From assembly GCA_965248715.1 (NCBI GenBank), contig CBDFKB010000007.1, positions 558,001 to 622,000 of the forward strand: DNA of 64,000 nucleotides, read 5' to 3'. This DNA comes from CBDFKB01 sp965248715. GTDB taxonomy: Bacteria; Pseudomonadota; Alphaproteobacteria; Rhizobiales; Rhizobiaceae. This document shows, one piece after another, positions 1 to 8,420 of the stretch. Under the pieces are notes generated by a model. That model saw only the letters and a list, made by a program, of their open reading frames with translations, did not search any database and had not been told where the DNA came from. How positions within the stretch are numbered: position 1 is the first letter of the stretch; every line of letters begins with the position of its first letter. The position numbers and the translations under genes are program-made.

Positions 1-371
1 AACAACAACAGGCCCTGGGAACTAATGTCGAGGCGCCCGATCGTCATTACACGCGGCATGGTGTCGGGCAGTGCCGTAAATATTGTCGGGCGACCTTCCG
101 GGTCGCGATTGGTGGTCACTTTTCCGCTTTGCTTATGAAACAGCCACAGCCTGGTGCGCTCCAGCGCCGGTACTGGCGCGCCATCAACTTCGATGCGATC
201 ATCTGCGCTCACCAAGGTCGCTGGACTATCGAGCACCTTGCCGTTGAGGCAAACCCGACCTTCGGCAATTAATTTCTCGCCATCGCGCCTGGAGCAAATG
301 CCGGCGCGCGACAAATGCTTGGCGATTCGCATGCCAGCCACTGGATCGGTCTCGTGCGATGGATTTTTCAC
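1..371 (-). CDS. rluB: 23S rRNA pseudouridine synthase, RluB/RsuA family (3' part outside window)
   Basis: Uridine-to-pseudouridine isomerase acting on large-subunit rRNA. Only the first ~123 residues are present; the rest lies beyond base 1. An N-terminal S4 RNA-binding domain is readable (motif LSRAGICSRRDGEKLIAEGRV), followed by the start of the catalytic domain with the GRLD motif (MTIGRLDISSQGLLLL), whose Asp is the family nucleophile. I chose the GTG at 371 because AAGGA lies 9 bases upstream; an in-frame ATG at 332 just before the S4 domain is the alternative. It is divergent from tadA, a frequent neighbour in alphaproteobacteria. RluB is preferred over RsuA/RluE from the N-terminal look alone, so the exact target uridine is not certain. 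Confidence 0.85.
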   Translation of the reverse strand, partial: MKNPSHETDPVAGMRIAKHLSRAGICSRRDGEKLIAEGRVCLNGKVLDSPATLVSADDRIEVDGAPVPALERTRLWLFHKQSGKVTTNRDPEGRPTIFTALPDTMPRVMTIGRLDISSQGLLL

Positions 372-574
372 CCAATGTTATCCTTTGTTCGTCGCCGGCC
401 CGCAGGCTGTGCGATCAATCGGTGTCACGTCAGCTAAGAAATACCTGCTGGCCTGGCACCAAGCAGGGGTAATACCAATGGAACGCGATACCAACCCATT
501 TGATCACCACAATTTATTTTTTGACGGGACAATCACGCCCTATAGTGTCAACTACCACAGGGGAGATCCAACAA

Positions 575-652
575 ATGCTAAGGGCAAAATTGTCTGGCCA
601 AGTTTACGGCAAAATCTATCGTGCTGGAGTTTTGCCCGATGGGGTAAGTTGA
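575..652 (+). CDS. possible 25-residue small ORF
   Basis: Short reading frame preceded by a purine-rich GGGGAG nine bases before the ATG. It starts MLRAKLSGQVYGKIYRAGVL and ends at TGA. No family is recognised, and it lies in a 529-base gap between the pseudouridine synthase and tadA. The ribosome binding site is the only support; it may equally be the remnant of a longer gene. Confidence 0.2.
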   Translation: MLRAKLSGQVYGKIYRAGVLPDGVS

Positions 653-710
653 TCCGCTGGCGGCGCTGCTAAGTTTGCCCGGTACCCTGACAGCGCGCTT
701 TGTTTCGCGC

Positions 711-816
711 CTAGAGCGTCTCACGAAGCGTTGGAGTAGCTTCGACGCGCTATCTCTTTGTCTACGCGTGTCATTTTTCCCAAAACCGGTACTCACTTTT
801 GGGTGACACACTCTAG
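711..816 (-). repeat. R1a, dispersed CTAG-bounded palindromic element
   Basis: First of eight copies of a ~105 bp element, here in reverse orientation. Both ends are CTAG. One half is a long hairpin (GCGTGTCA paired with TGACACGC around an inner CCCAAAA/TTTTGGG stem); the other half carries GATAGCGCG and AAGCGCTTGTCA-type segments that also fold. This copy is somewhat diverged (GCGTCTCACGAAG instead of GCTTGTCACCAAG). Confidence 0.85.
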
Positions 817-901
817 CCGGACAAACCGATTTACCGCTATCAAACGAGCCAATATCAGGTTCCTCTGGAATAATTGACCGCAACCACAAAATGGCAAGCG
901 C

Positions 902-1351
902 ATGACCCGAATTAAGCAACCGATGGAGGCGGCGCTTGGCGAAGCGCAACTAGCGGGCGCGGCCGGTGAAGTGCCAATAGGCGCAGTGGTTGTGTTGGAC
1001 GGATCAATTATCGGCCGCGGCCACAATCGCATCTTACAACTTGCTGACCCAACCGCCCATGCGGAAATCCTTGCCATACGCCAGGCCTGCGAAACTATCG
1101 CCAGCGAACGGCTGGTCGGGTGTGATCTTCATGTTACTTTGGAGCCGTGCACGATGTGCGCCGGGGCGATTTCCTTGGCCCGCATTCGCCGACTTTATTA
1201 TGGTGCCGAAGACCGCAAAGGTGGCGCGATCGATCACGGCCCGAGGTTTTTCGCCAGCGCCAGTTGCCACCACGCGCCCCAGGTATATTCCGGCATCCGC
1301 GCCCAGGAAGCGGCAGATCTGTTGAAAGAATTCTTCCAACAACGCCGTTAG
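902..1351 (+). CDS. tadA: tRNA-specific adenosine deaminase TadA
   Basis: Deaminates adenosine-34 to inosine in the wobble position of tRNA-Arg(ACG), an essential cytoplasmic reaction. The 149-residue protein has the full cytidine/deoxycytidylate deaminase signature: HAE at residues 53-55 (zinc ligand His53 and catalytic Glu55) and PCTMC at 82-86 (zinc ligands Cys83 and Cys86). Family length is about 150-165, so it is complete. It is divergent from the pseudouridine synthase gene. Repeat R2a begins 4 bases after the stop codon and may act as a terminator hairpin. The family assignment is secure; nothing about the protein is unusual. Confidence 0.97.
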   Translation: MTRIKQPMEAALGEAQLAGAAGEVPIGAVVVLDGSIIGRGHNRILQLADPTAHAEILAIRQACETIASERLVGCDLHVTLEPCTMCAGAISLARIRRLYYGAEDRKGGAIDHGPRFFASASCHHAPQVYSGIRAQEAADLLKEFFQQRR

Positions 1352-1354
1352 AGC

Positions 1355-1507
1355 AAACTGAGTACCTCTAAAAACCCTCGATTTTGTTGGGCTGGGTGTG
1401 ATTTTGAAGTTTCGAGTAGCGGATAATATGTTGAAATATTTGAGGAACGCAAAAACGAAAAATTGCTCCCAGGACCCAAAAGAAGGGTTTTTAGCGGTGC
1501 TCAGTTT
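1355..1507 (+). repeat. R2a, ~150 bp element with 24-base inverted termini
   Basis: The left end AAACTGAGTACC plus CTAAAAACCCT is matched in inverted orientation at the right end (AGGGTTTTTAGCGGTG then CTCAGTTT). The interior is AT-rich (GATAATATGTTGAAATATTTG). A second copy, truncated on the left, is at 9990-10126. It starts immediately after the tadA stop. No transposase is encoded, so it resembles a MITE. Confidence 0.85.
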
Positions 1508-1604
1508 CACTGTAAATGAATCGCTCACCGTGCTCTATCTGTTTGTTTTGGTGCGTATTCGGGTTTGATTGGCGGAAAATAATTCCCGACAAAGCGGCAG
1601 AGCA

Positions 1605-2324
1605 CTATTCGGTTTCCGGCTTGTCTTTCTTTTTGAACAAGTCGGAAATCTTAAATGATTTTTTCTTTTCTTCGAGCGCCCGCTTTTGATCTTCGGGCAT
1701 GCCCACATCGCCAATCGGCGCTGAATCTGCCGGTGTGCGATACAGGTCCGGCGGATCGGTGAGATATTTGCGCGGCTCGGAAGTCTCAGCAGGTGCAAGT
1801 TCTGCCCGGCGACGCTTTACTTCCTCACCACTTTTTTCACTGAGCCATTCTTTCATCAGCAAATCGCCGTCAAATGTCGGCCGGCGCTCGTTGTAATATT
1901 TACTGCCTTGCCGGGCGAGGTCGGCAGAATTAGCGATACTTTCCTTCTTGCGCAACAATTCTTCAACCGGAATCTGGCCACTGCGCACATGCGGCTGAAC
2001 CGCATCGGCGCGAACCTTGGCGATCCGTTCTTGCGGGGTTTCCGGCCAGTCTGCACCGGACGCTGTTGCGTCTTCCTCAATCGGCAGTGGCAGATTATTG
2101 GGATCAGCCGGCTCAACCAGACCCGGGCGGGTCTCGTATTTAACGCTCCCACCGTTTTTCAAAGTAAACATGTTGGTCAGGTCTTTGACCAATTGCTTTT
2201 CCTGGGGAACGCCGGTGCCGTAGGTGGCACCGCTAACGCAACCAGACAACCCTACCGCCAGCGCCAATGCGCTTGTGGCGGCCAGGGTCCGGCTATTTCT
2301 CAAGATGCCCCGATCAATCGGCAT
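1605..2324 (-). CDS. lipoprotein of unknown function
   Basis: A 239-residue secreted protein. Residues 1-31 form a signal sequence ending in a lipobox (LSGC, Cys about residue 29), so it should be acylated and membrane-anchored. The middle is Pro- and Glu-rich (LVEPADPNNLPLPIEEDA, then DWPETPQERIAKVRADA), and the C-terminus is very Lys/Glu-rich with a coiled-coil character (EEKKKSFKISDLFKKKDKPE). This resembles a small lipoprotein often found downstream of ileS-lspA in alphaproteobacteria, sometimes annotated as DUF3035, but I cannot confirm that family. It follows ileS on the same strand after 237 bases. The role is unknown; envelope assembly would be a guess from context. Confidence 0.75.
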   Translation of the reverse strand: MPIDRGILRNSRTLAATSALALAVGLSGCVSGATYGTGVPQEKQLVKDLTNMFTLKNGGSVKYETRPGLVEPADPNNLPLPIEEDATASGADWPETPQERIAKVRADAVQPHVRSGQIPVEELLRKKESIANSADLARQGSKYYNERRPTFDGDLLMKEWLSEKSGEEVKRRRAELAPAETSEPRKYLTDPPDLYRTPADSAPIGDVGMPEDQKRALEEKKKSFKISDLFKKKDKPETE

Positions 2325-2561
2325 GCACTCACCTTTGTACTCTATGACGCGCTAATCGCAACCATCGTGCCCACCACGACCTTGCGCCTATATTGTCGGC
2401 ATTGCGTTCGCGCAACGGTTCCAACTTTTCTGCCCGCACGCGAAAACTTCCGTCCAAATTCAAACGCATCGAAATTGGGCGAAATTCCGGCAGAAAGTAC
2501 CGCAAATAGCCGCTGCCGGCAAGTTATGTGCGAGAAACTCTTACCGCTTGGCCAATGCTGG

Positions 2562-5519
2562 TTAATTAGCGCCGGATATTTCACGCATTGCGTCGGCATC
2601 GCGTAGGGTCAACTCCTGGTAATCGGGATCGCTCCCCACCTCCGGCAATATCTTCCATGAGCGCGCGCATTTGCGGCCTTCGGCAAGTCCGGGCAATACG
2701 CCAACATTGGCCACCTCTGCTAATTCGAAGGCTTCCGCGGGTGGTTGGCCGGCGCGGATGTGGATTTGCGAAGTAATGCAAATGTCGGCCATCGGCACGT
2801 CGTCTAAAGCCCGTAGCATCGCCTTGTCGTCGATATAAACGATTGGCGCTGCCTCCAGCGAGGAGCCGATCCGCTTTGCTGCACGTTCTGCTTCCAGCGC
2901 CCCGGTCACGACCCGGCGCACCCGGCGTACCAAACGCCACTTGGCAGCAAGCGCGTCATCACGCCAAACTGCACTGACATTTGGAAACTGTCGTAAATGT
3001 ACCGAACCTTGGCTGTCGCCATGACGTGAAGTCCAGCACTCTTCCATGGTAAATGGCAGCATCGGCGCCAGCCAGGCAGTCAGACAGTTGAATATTTGCT
3101 CGATCACCACCAGGGATGTGCGGCGGCGCACAGACGACGGGGCATCGCAATAAAGCGCGTCCTTGCGCACGTCGAAATAAAACGCCGACAGTTCGACCGT
3201 GATGAAATTAAACAATTGCGCGAACACCCGTTTGAAATCAAACGCTTCATAGCCCTTGTTGACGATAGCATCGAGTTCGACCAAGCGGTGCAACATCAGC
3301 CGTTCGAGTTCCGGCATGTCGGCAACAGGGATTGTTTCACCACTGGCATGGGCAAGCGTACCAAGCATCCAACGCAGGGTGTTTCTAAGCTTGCGATAGG
3401 AATCCACCCCAGTCTTGATCACTTCCGGGCCAATACGCTGATCCTCGCCATAATCAACCGAGGCAACCCATAGGCGCAAAATGTCGGCGCCATATTGCTT
3501 GATCACTTCTTGCGGAACCACCTGATTGCCGAGTGATTTCGACATTTTTCGGCCGTCTTCAGCCATGGTGAAGCCGTGGGTCAGCACCGCATCATAGGGT
3601 GCGCGGCCACGGGTGCCGCAGCTTTCCAGCAGCGAAGAATGGAACCAACCGCGATGCTGGTCGGAACCTTCGAGATAAAGGTCGGCCGGCCATTTCAGGT
3701 CCGCGCGTTGTTCCAAGCAAAAGGCGTGGGTGGAGCCGGAATCAAACCACACATCCAAAATGTCGGTAACCATGTGCCATTGGTTTGGATCATAATCATT
3801 GCCAAGAAAGCGCTCCTTGGCGCCGTCGGCGAACCAGGCGTCGGCGCCCTCCTCGGCGAACGCATCGACAATGCGCTGATTAACGGTTTGGTCTTTCAGC
3901 ACATTTCCTTCATCGTCGGCGAATACCGCGATCGGCACGCCCCAGGCGCGCTGGCGCGACAGCACCCAGTCCGGGCGCTGCTCGATCATCGCCTGCAACC
4001 GTTTCTGGCCCGCCGCCGGCACGAACCGGGTATCAGCAATCGCCTTTAGTGAACGGGCGCGAAGAGTATCGCCGGCGCCGTCAATGTCGCGGTCCATATA
4101 GACGAACCATTGTGGCGTGTTGCGGAAAATAATCGGCTTTTTCGAGCGCCAGGAATGGGGATATTCGTGCTTAAGACGGCCGCGCGCGAACAAATTGCCG
4201 TTGGCGATCAGCGCCGTGATCACCGCCTGGTTGGCGTTCCCCTTCTTGCCCTTGTCGTCGATTACCCGAGCCGGACCGCCTTCACGGCTTGGTCCGAAAC
4301 CAGGCGCATCATCGGTGAAACAGCCATCACCGCCGACCGTAAACGGGATCGCTGGGTCGATGCCACGCTTTTCTAGGTCGCGAGCGTTTTCCATCCAAAT
4401 TTCGAAATCCTCGCGACCGTGGCCGGGCGCGGTGTGCACGAACCCGGTGCCAGCATCATCGGTAACATGCTCGCCATCGAACAAAGGCACGGTAAACCCA
4501 TACTCGCCGCCGAAACCGGCCAGCGGATGGGTGCAGGTGATACGGTTAAGCTCATCTGCGGTAACGGTACGGTGCCGGGTAAATTCCAGTTTGGCCTTGG
4601 CGAAACTTTCCTCGGCCAGCGCGTCGGCAAAAATCAGCTTCTCCCCGGGCTGCGGGCCAAAGTCGTTTTCCGCCGCGGTTACTTGATATAGGCCATAGGC
4701 GATCTTGGACGAATACGAGATCGCCCGGTTGCCGGGAACCGTCCACGGCGTGGTGGTCCAGATGACGACACTGGCGTCGCCAAGTTCGCCACTATCACTC
4801 GCAACCAATTGGATCGGAAACTTAACCCAAACCGTGTCGCTTTCATGGGTATCGTATTCAATCTCGGCTTCGGCCAGCGCCGTGCGTTCGACCACCGACC
4901 ACATCACCGGTTTCGAGCCGCGATACAATTGACCCGACATGGCGAATTTGTGCAGTTCGGCGGCGATTTTGGCTTCGGCCGCAAACGCCATGGTCAAATA
5001 AGGCGTCTTGAAGTCGCCCTCGACGCCAAGGCGGCGAAATTCCTCGGTCTGTACGTCGATCCAATGCTGGGCGAATTCGCGGCATTCGCGGCGAAACTCG
5101 TTGACCGGCACCTCGTCCTTGTTCTTGCCCTTGGCGCGGTATTGTTCCTCGATCTTCCACTCGATCGGCAGGCCATGGCAGTCCCAGCCAGGCACATAGT
5201 TAGCATCGAACCCGCGCATCTGGAACGAGCGGTTGATGATGTCCTTGAGAATTTTGTTGAGCGCATGACCGATATGCAGATGGCCGTTGGCGTAAGGCGG
5301 GCCGTCATGCAGCACATATTTGGGCCGGCCGGCAGCGTCGTCGCGCAGGCGCTTATACAAATCCATGCCGTCCCAACGCTTAATCAGTTCCGGTTCCATT
5401 TTCGGCAGGCCGGCGCGCATCGGAAAGTCGGTTTTCGGCAGAAACAGGGTTTGCGAATAATCGGTTTCGCTTTTTGCGGTCATTTGTTCATTCATGGTGC
5501 GGATCACGGGTTGCGCCAT
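2562..5519 (-). CDS. ileS: isoleucine--tRNA ligase
   Basis: Charges tRNA-Ile and edits mischarged valine. At 985 residues it is full length for a class I IleRS: the HIGH motif (PPYANGHLHIGH, about 74-85), the large CP1 editing insert, KMSKS at about 658-662 and the anticodon-binding helical domain. The C-terminal zinc-binding segment seems degenerate: where many relatives have Cys-x-x-Cys pairs, this protein reads GRKCARSWKILPEVG and later LTLRDADAM, leaving one cysteine. M1, M9 and M13 are all possible starts; M1 is the longest. The order ribF, (pseudogene), ileS, lipoprotein fits the alphaproteobacterial ribF-ileS-lspA block, but lspA is missing here. Confidence 0.97.
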   Translation of the reverse strand: MAQPVIRTMNEQMTAKSETDYSQTLFLPKTDFPMRAGLPKMEPELIKRWDGMDLYKRLRDDAAGRPKYVLHDGPPYANGHLHIGHALNKILKDIINRSFQMRGFDANYVPGWDCHGLPIEWKIEEQYRAKGKNKDEVPVNEFRRECREFAQHWIDVQTEEFRRLGVEGDFKTPYLTMAFAAEAKIAAELHKFAMSGQLYRGSKPVMWSVVERTALAEAEIEYDTHESDTVWVKFPIQLVASDSGELGDASVVIWTTTPWTVPGNRAISYSSKIAYGLYQVTAAENDFGPQPGEKLIFADALAEESFAKAKLEFTRHRTVTADELNRITCTHPLAGFGGEYGFTVPLFDGEHVTDDAGTGFVHTAPGHGREDFEIWMENARDLEKRGIDPAIPFTVGGDGCFTDDAPGFGPSREGGPARVIDDKGKKGNANQAVITALIANGNLFARGRLKHEYPHSWRSKKPIIFRNTPQWFVYMDRDIDGAGDTLRARSLKAIADTRFVPAAGQKRLQAMIEQRPDWVLSRQRAWGVPIAVFADDEGNVLKDQTVNQRIVDAFAEEGADAWFADGAKERFLGNDYDPNQWHMVTDILDVWFDSGSTHAFCLEQRADLKWPADLYLEGSDQHRGWFHSSLLESCGTRGRAPYDAVLTHGFTMAEDGRKMSKSLGNQVVPQEVIKQYGADILRLWVASVDYGEDQRIGPEVIKTGVDSYRKLRNTLRWMLGTLAHASGETIPVADMPELERLMLHRLVELDAIVNKGYEAFDFKRVFAQLFNFITVELSAFYFDVRKDALYCDAPSSVRRRTSLVVIEQIFNCLTAWLAPMLPFTMEECWTSRHGDSQGSVHLRQFPNVSAVWRDDALAAKWRLVRRVRRVVTGALEAERAAKRIGSSLEAAPIVYIDDKAMLRALDDVPMADICITSQIHIRAGQPPAEAFELAEVANVGVLPGLAEGRKCARSWKILPEVGSDPDYQELTLRDADAMREISGAN

Positions 5520-5756
5520 CCGGCAGGTGCCGGCGGCAGGCGGGCAGCCCCGCTGGGTGGCCCTACGCTTTGACCCGACGCCCTTGCAAGATCAAGGGGC
5601 CGAGCAATTAATTCGTCGGGTTAGAGCCCTTTTGATGAATTGCTAGCCAATAGTGTTTCATGATCAATGGTCATGTTGCGGTTTCCCATCGGCATGGCCC
5701 ATGGGTTATCAGATTACAGGCATTTGGCAAAGCGTCGGTGTTTAATTGCCGCCGGG

Positions 5757-6040
5757 TCAACTGTCTTTATTGGCCACCAACCGATTGTACAGGAAATGGC
5801 GCATGATCCTGGTTGTGGTACCGGGCAATAGCCGGCCGGCAAGCGCTGCCGCCTTGGCAACTAAGATTGAGTGGCGCTCCGCATGGGCGGCGCGACAATA
5901 ATGCACACCGGCAGGAAGTGTTGCGATGCCAGCTTGTTGATTTCGGGTACCGGTCCAAGAACTTCGGCTCAGGCATCATGATATTGGTGCACGAGCGCAT
6001 TGCCGATGCCGGTACTACCACCGGTGATCAGAACCCGCAC
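5757..6040 (-). pseudogene. remnant of a short-chain dehydrogenase/reductase gene
   Basis: A GTG at 6040, five bases after the ribF stop, opens VRVLITGGSTGIGNALVHQY, a textbook Rossmann start with the TGxxxGIG nucleotide-binding motif. The frame hits TGA at 5969-5971 exactly where SDR proteins read AGAEV (GGA changed to TGA would explain it), then continues in frame to TAG at 5861. A different frame then ends in ALAGRLLPGTTTRIMRHFLY and stops at 5757, which looks like the original C-terminus. At ~90 codons in total, most of a ~250-residue SDR is gone. I read this as a nonsense mutation plus an internal deletion in a gene once co-transcribed with ribF. Confidence 0.6.
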
Positions 6041-6044
6041 GCGC

Positions 6045-7046
6045 TCACCTACCCGCAAGCGCCGCGGACAATCCGGAATGGTGTTCGCCAAGCGTGGCGA
6101 GAAAGGCCTGCGCCTGGCGGGTATCTTCATCCATCTGGGTGACCAGTTCCTCAATGGTGTCGAATTTTGCTTCCTCGCGCAGATAGGCGCAAAGTTCGAG
6201 TGAAATGGTTTCGCCATAAAGATCGCCGGCGAAATCAAACAAATGGCTTTCAAACAACACCGCACCATTATCGAATGTCGGGCGCCGGCCATAACTTGCC
6301 ACCCCCATCATCCGCTCGCCATTGGCACGGGTCGCCAGAACCGCATAGATGCCGAATTTCAAACAGCATTCTAGCGGCAATTGGATGTTGGCGGTCGGAT
6401 AGCCTAGTTCGCGGCCCTTTTTGCGCCCGGCGACCACCTCACCGGAGATCGTGAAACGGTAGCCGAGCAGCCCGTTGGCAAGCGGCAACTCGCCATCTGC
6501 CAGCGCCTGGCGGATCCGGGTCGACGAAATCTTCTCGCCGCCCTCATCGTCATACGAACCGATCAGCGTGACCGAAAAGCCGGAGGACGCAGCGATTTCC
6601 TGGAGAAATTTAGGGGTGCCTTTGCGCATGCGGCCGAAATGGAAATCTTCGCCAACCACCACATGGGACACACCCATGCCCGCAAGCAGAACCGAATCGA
6701 CGAACTTTTCCGCGTCCAGACTGGCTAAGTCGTGGTTGAATTCCAGTTCGACCACCGCTGAAAAACCCAATTGCGCGAACAATCGCGCTTTTAATGGCGC
6801 CGGGGTCATGCGGTAGACCGGTCGCTTGGGAGCAAAAAACGTCCGTGGATGGGGTTCGAAGGTCAACACCAGAGCCGGCAAACTTGCCTGCTGCGCATGG
6901 TCGACCGCGCCATCCAGCACTGCCCGGTGGCCGCGATGCACCCCATCGAAATTGCCGATTGCCACCGCACCTCCCCTGAGGTTGCGGGGGAAATCCGCCA
7001 ATTCCCGGATACGGTGAAATTTTCCGGTCATCAGGTTTGTTTCCAC
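6045..7046 (-). CDS. ribF: bifunctional riboflavin kinase / FAD synthetase
   Basis: Makes FMN and then FAD from riboflavin and ATP. The 333-residue length is typical. The N-terminal nucleotidyltransferase carries GNFDGVHRGH (about 31-40) and the ISSTRIRQAL signature; the C-terminal riboflavin kinase domain carries GRELGYPTANIQLP (from about 211). An internal start at Met6 (MTGKFHRIRELADF) is possible. It sits upstream of the SDR remnant and ileS on the same strand, the order expected in alphaproteobacteria. Repeats R3a and R4a lie immediately upstream, so its promoter must lie within or beyond them. Confidence 0.97.
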   Translation of the reverse strand: METNLMTGKFHRIRELADFPRNLRGGAVAIGNFDGVHRGHRAVLDGAVDHAQQASLPALVLTFEPHPRTFFAPKRPVYRMTPAPLKARLFAQLGFSAVVELEFNHDLASLDAEKFVDSVLLAGMGVSHVVVGEDFHFGRMRKGTPKFLQEIAASSGFSVTLIGSYDDEGGEKISSTRIRQALADGELPLANGLLGYRFTISGEVVAGRKKGRELGYPTANIQLPLECCLKFGIYAVLATRANGERMMGVASYGRRPTFDNGAVLFESHLFDFAGDLYGETISLELCAYLREEAKFDTIEELVTQMDEDTRQAQAFLATLGEHHSGLSAALAGR

Positions 7047-7074
7047 TCGGTCATGCCAATCACCGCCTCACATA

Positions 7075-7231
7075 CTAGGGTCTGTTGAGTATCATGATTA
7101 TGGCGCCGGCGTGGCCAAATTGGCCGCTGGCAAGGCGCGAAAGGCGCAGTAATCTTGGCCACTTCAAGCCTTTGGCAACGCAGTTCAGGGGCCAAACCGG
7201 CACTACAATCATCAATCTCAACAGGCCCTCG
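7075..7231 (+). repeat. R3a, ~157 bp palindromic element
   Basis: Starts at CTAG (7075) and ends at CTCG. The termini are inverted repeats (GGTCTGTTGAGTATCATGATT against GGGCCTGTTGAGATTGATGATT on the other strand). The interior is GC-rich with GGCAAGGCGCGAAAGGCGC and a GGCCAAAT/GGGGCCAAA pairing. A second copy at 25088-25358 shares the interior, and a fragment of the end occurs at 18001. Confidence 0.85.
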
Positions 7232-7246
7232 AGCAAGATATTGACT

Positions 7247-7325
7247 CCAGTGGAATTTCCAAATTTGACATTTGACAAACGACGAAGCTGCAAATGGGAC
7301 GCAAATGTTGAATTCATTCCACTGG
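7247..7325 (+). repeat. R4a, ~78 bp palindrome
   Basis: Bounded by CCAGTGGAATT and AATTCATTCCACTGG. The core carries AAATTTGACATTTGACAAAC. It is joined to R3a by the short linker AGCAAGATATTGACT. The same linker and palindrome recur at 9802-9893 in a better preserved form with CTAG ends. Confidence 0.85.
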
Positions 7326-7333
7326 GTCAATCC

Positions 7334-8239
7334 TTACCATATCAAGCGTTGCATGTAGCCGATCGGGTTGCGGCCTTCATCGGCAAGAAAGGCGTTGACC
7401 TCATCATGCACGGGCTGTTCGGAACCGCCATAAGCTTGGGCATGGATGCCGGCGGTCATAAACAGAGCGTCGAGGCCGGCCCGTTCCGCGCCTGCCAGAT
7501 CGGTTTGCGCGCCATCGCCAACCGCAAGGATTTGCGAAAGCTCAAGCGGCCCACCCGCCAATTCATCAATTCGCGCCAGGCAGTGTTGATAGATTTCCCG
7601 GTGCGGCTTGCCGACAATCCGGGTTTCGCCGCCAAGCGCGCTAAAGTCACGCGCCAACGCTCCGGCGCACCAAATTAGCTGGTCGCCATATTCAACCACA
7701 ATGTCAGGATTGGCACAGACAAACGGCAGTTCGCGGGATCGGATTTGCGCCAATAGTTGAGCATAATCTTCAGGGCTTTCGGTACGGTCGTCAAACAGGC
7801 CGGAGCACACTACCTGGCCGGCTTTTTCCAGCGTGGTCAGTTCGACGCCCAAGTCTTCAAACAGAACCAAGTCGCGCTCGGGACCAATATGGAAGGCTGG
7901 CACGCCAGCACCTACGATCAGGCTGCGGGTCACGTCGCCGGAAGTCACCACCTCGTCGTAAACACCGTCGGGGACGCCCAGATGTGCCATTTGCGCAACC
8001 ACTGGCGGTTTGGGCCGGGGGGCGTTGGTAATCATGACGACGATCCCGCTTGAATTGCGAAACCGGATCAGCGCCTCGCAAGCATCAGGCCAAGCTCTTT
8101 GGCCATTGTGCACGACCCCCCACACATCACACAAGATGGCACGGTAATTACCGGCGATATCGGCAAGGCCATCAAGACGCGGAACCTCTTGGTGCACGGT
8201 GAATTCGGTCCTGTTGCGGGAGATGATGAAATTGACCAC
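7334..8239 (-). CDS. HAD-superfamily phosphatase, NagD/class IIA type (TIGR01459-like)
   Basis: A 301-residue hydrolase of the haloacid dehalogenase superfamily with a class IIA cap. Motif I is AILCDVWGVVHNG (about residues 34-46; nucleophile Asp38), motif II is the VVMITNAPRP threonine (about 70), the lysine is in RIVGKPHREIY, and motif III is GDGAQTDLAGA (about 252), giving the Mg2+ ligands. The phosphate-ester substrate cannot be read from sequence. In alphaproteobacteria this gene commonly sits next to ribF, as it does here, separated by repeats R3a and R4a. It is divergent from the EAL gene across 181 bases. Confidence 0.9.
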   Translation of the reverse strand: MVNFIISRNRTEFTVHQEVPRLDGLADIAGNYRAILCDVWGVVHNGQRAWPDACEALIRFRNSSGIVVMITNAPRPKPPVVAQMAHLGVPDGVYDEVVTSGDVTRSLIVGAGVPAFHIGPERDLVLFEDLGVELTTLEKAGQVVCSGLFDDRTESPEDYAQLLAQIRSRELPFVCANPDIVVEYGDQLIWCAGALARDFSALGGETRIVGKPHREIYQHCLARIDELAGGPLELSQILAVGDGAQTDLAGAERAGLDALFMTAGIHAQAYGGSEQPVHDEVNAFLADEGRNPIGYMQRLIW

Positions 8240-8348
8240 AGCGGGTTACGTCGCCTGACTGGCCGGGTCAAGGGGTGATCGGGCCGATCTATCGCGATCG
8301 CGTTAGGCATAAATGCTTACCATATTGTTTGTCTTTGCTATGCATCGA

Positions 8349-8363
8349 TTAAGAATTTGTTCA
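8349..8363 (+). promoter_or_regulatory. possible CtrA binding site upstream of the EAL gene
   Basis: TTAA-N7-TTCA, one mismatch from the CtrA consensus TTAA-N7-TTAA, 58 bases before the GTG start of the TipF-like gene. CtrA control would fit a flagellar polarity gene, and chpT is nearby. This rests on the motif alone. Confidence 0.3.
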
Positions 8364-8420
8364 TAATAACATCCTTCGGGCGACGGTGGCCCGGTCGGTA
8401 TTTTGTATAGTTTGAGTTGA

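Larger units (their letters stand above)
372..901. other. intergenic region with repeat R1a
   Basis: A 529-base gap between two divergent genes. It holds one R1 palindromic element (711-816) and one possible tiny ORF (575-652). The rest shows no convincing gene. TTGACG at 521 followed by TATAGT at 541 looks promoter-like, but the spacing is only 14 bases. Confidence 0.5.

Noticed and set aside
2342..2599. 85-residue minus-strand ORF overlapping the end of ileS, considered as lspA
   Set aside because: The translation is basic and soluble with no transmembrane helices or LspA motifs, and overlaps ileS by 38 bases.
4809..5573. 254-residue plus-strand ORF opposite ileS
   Set aside because: Antisense shadow of a highly conserved gene; the composition is Arg/His-rich as expected for reversed codons.
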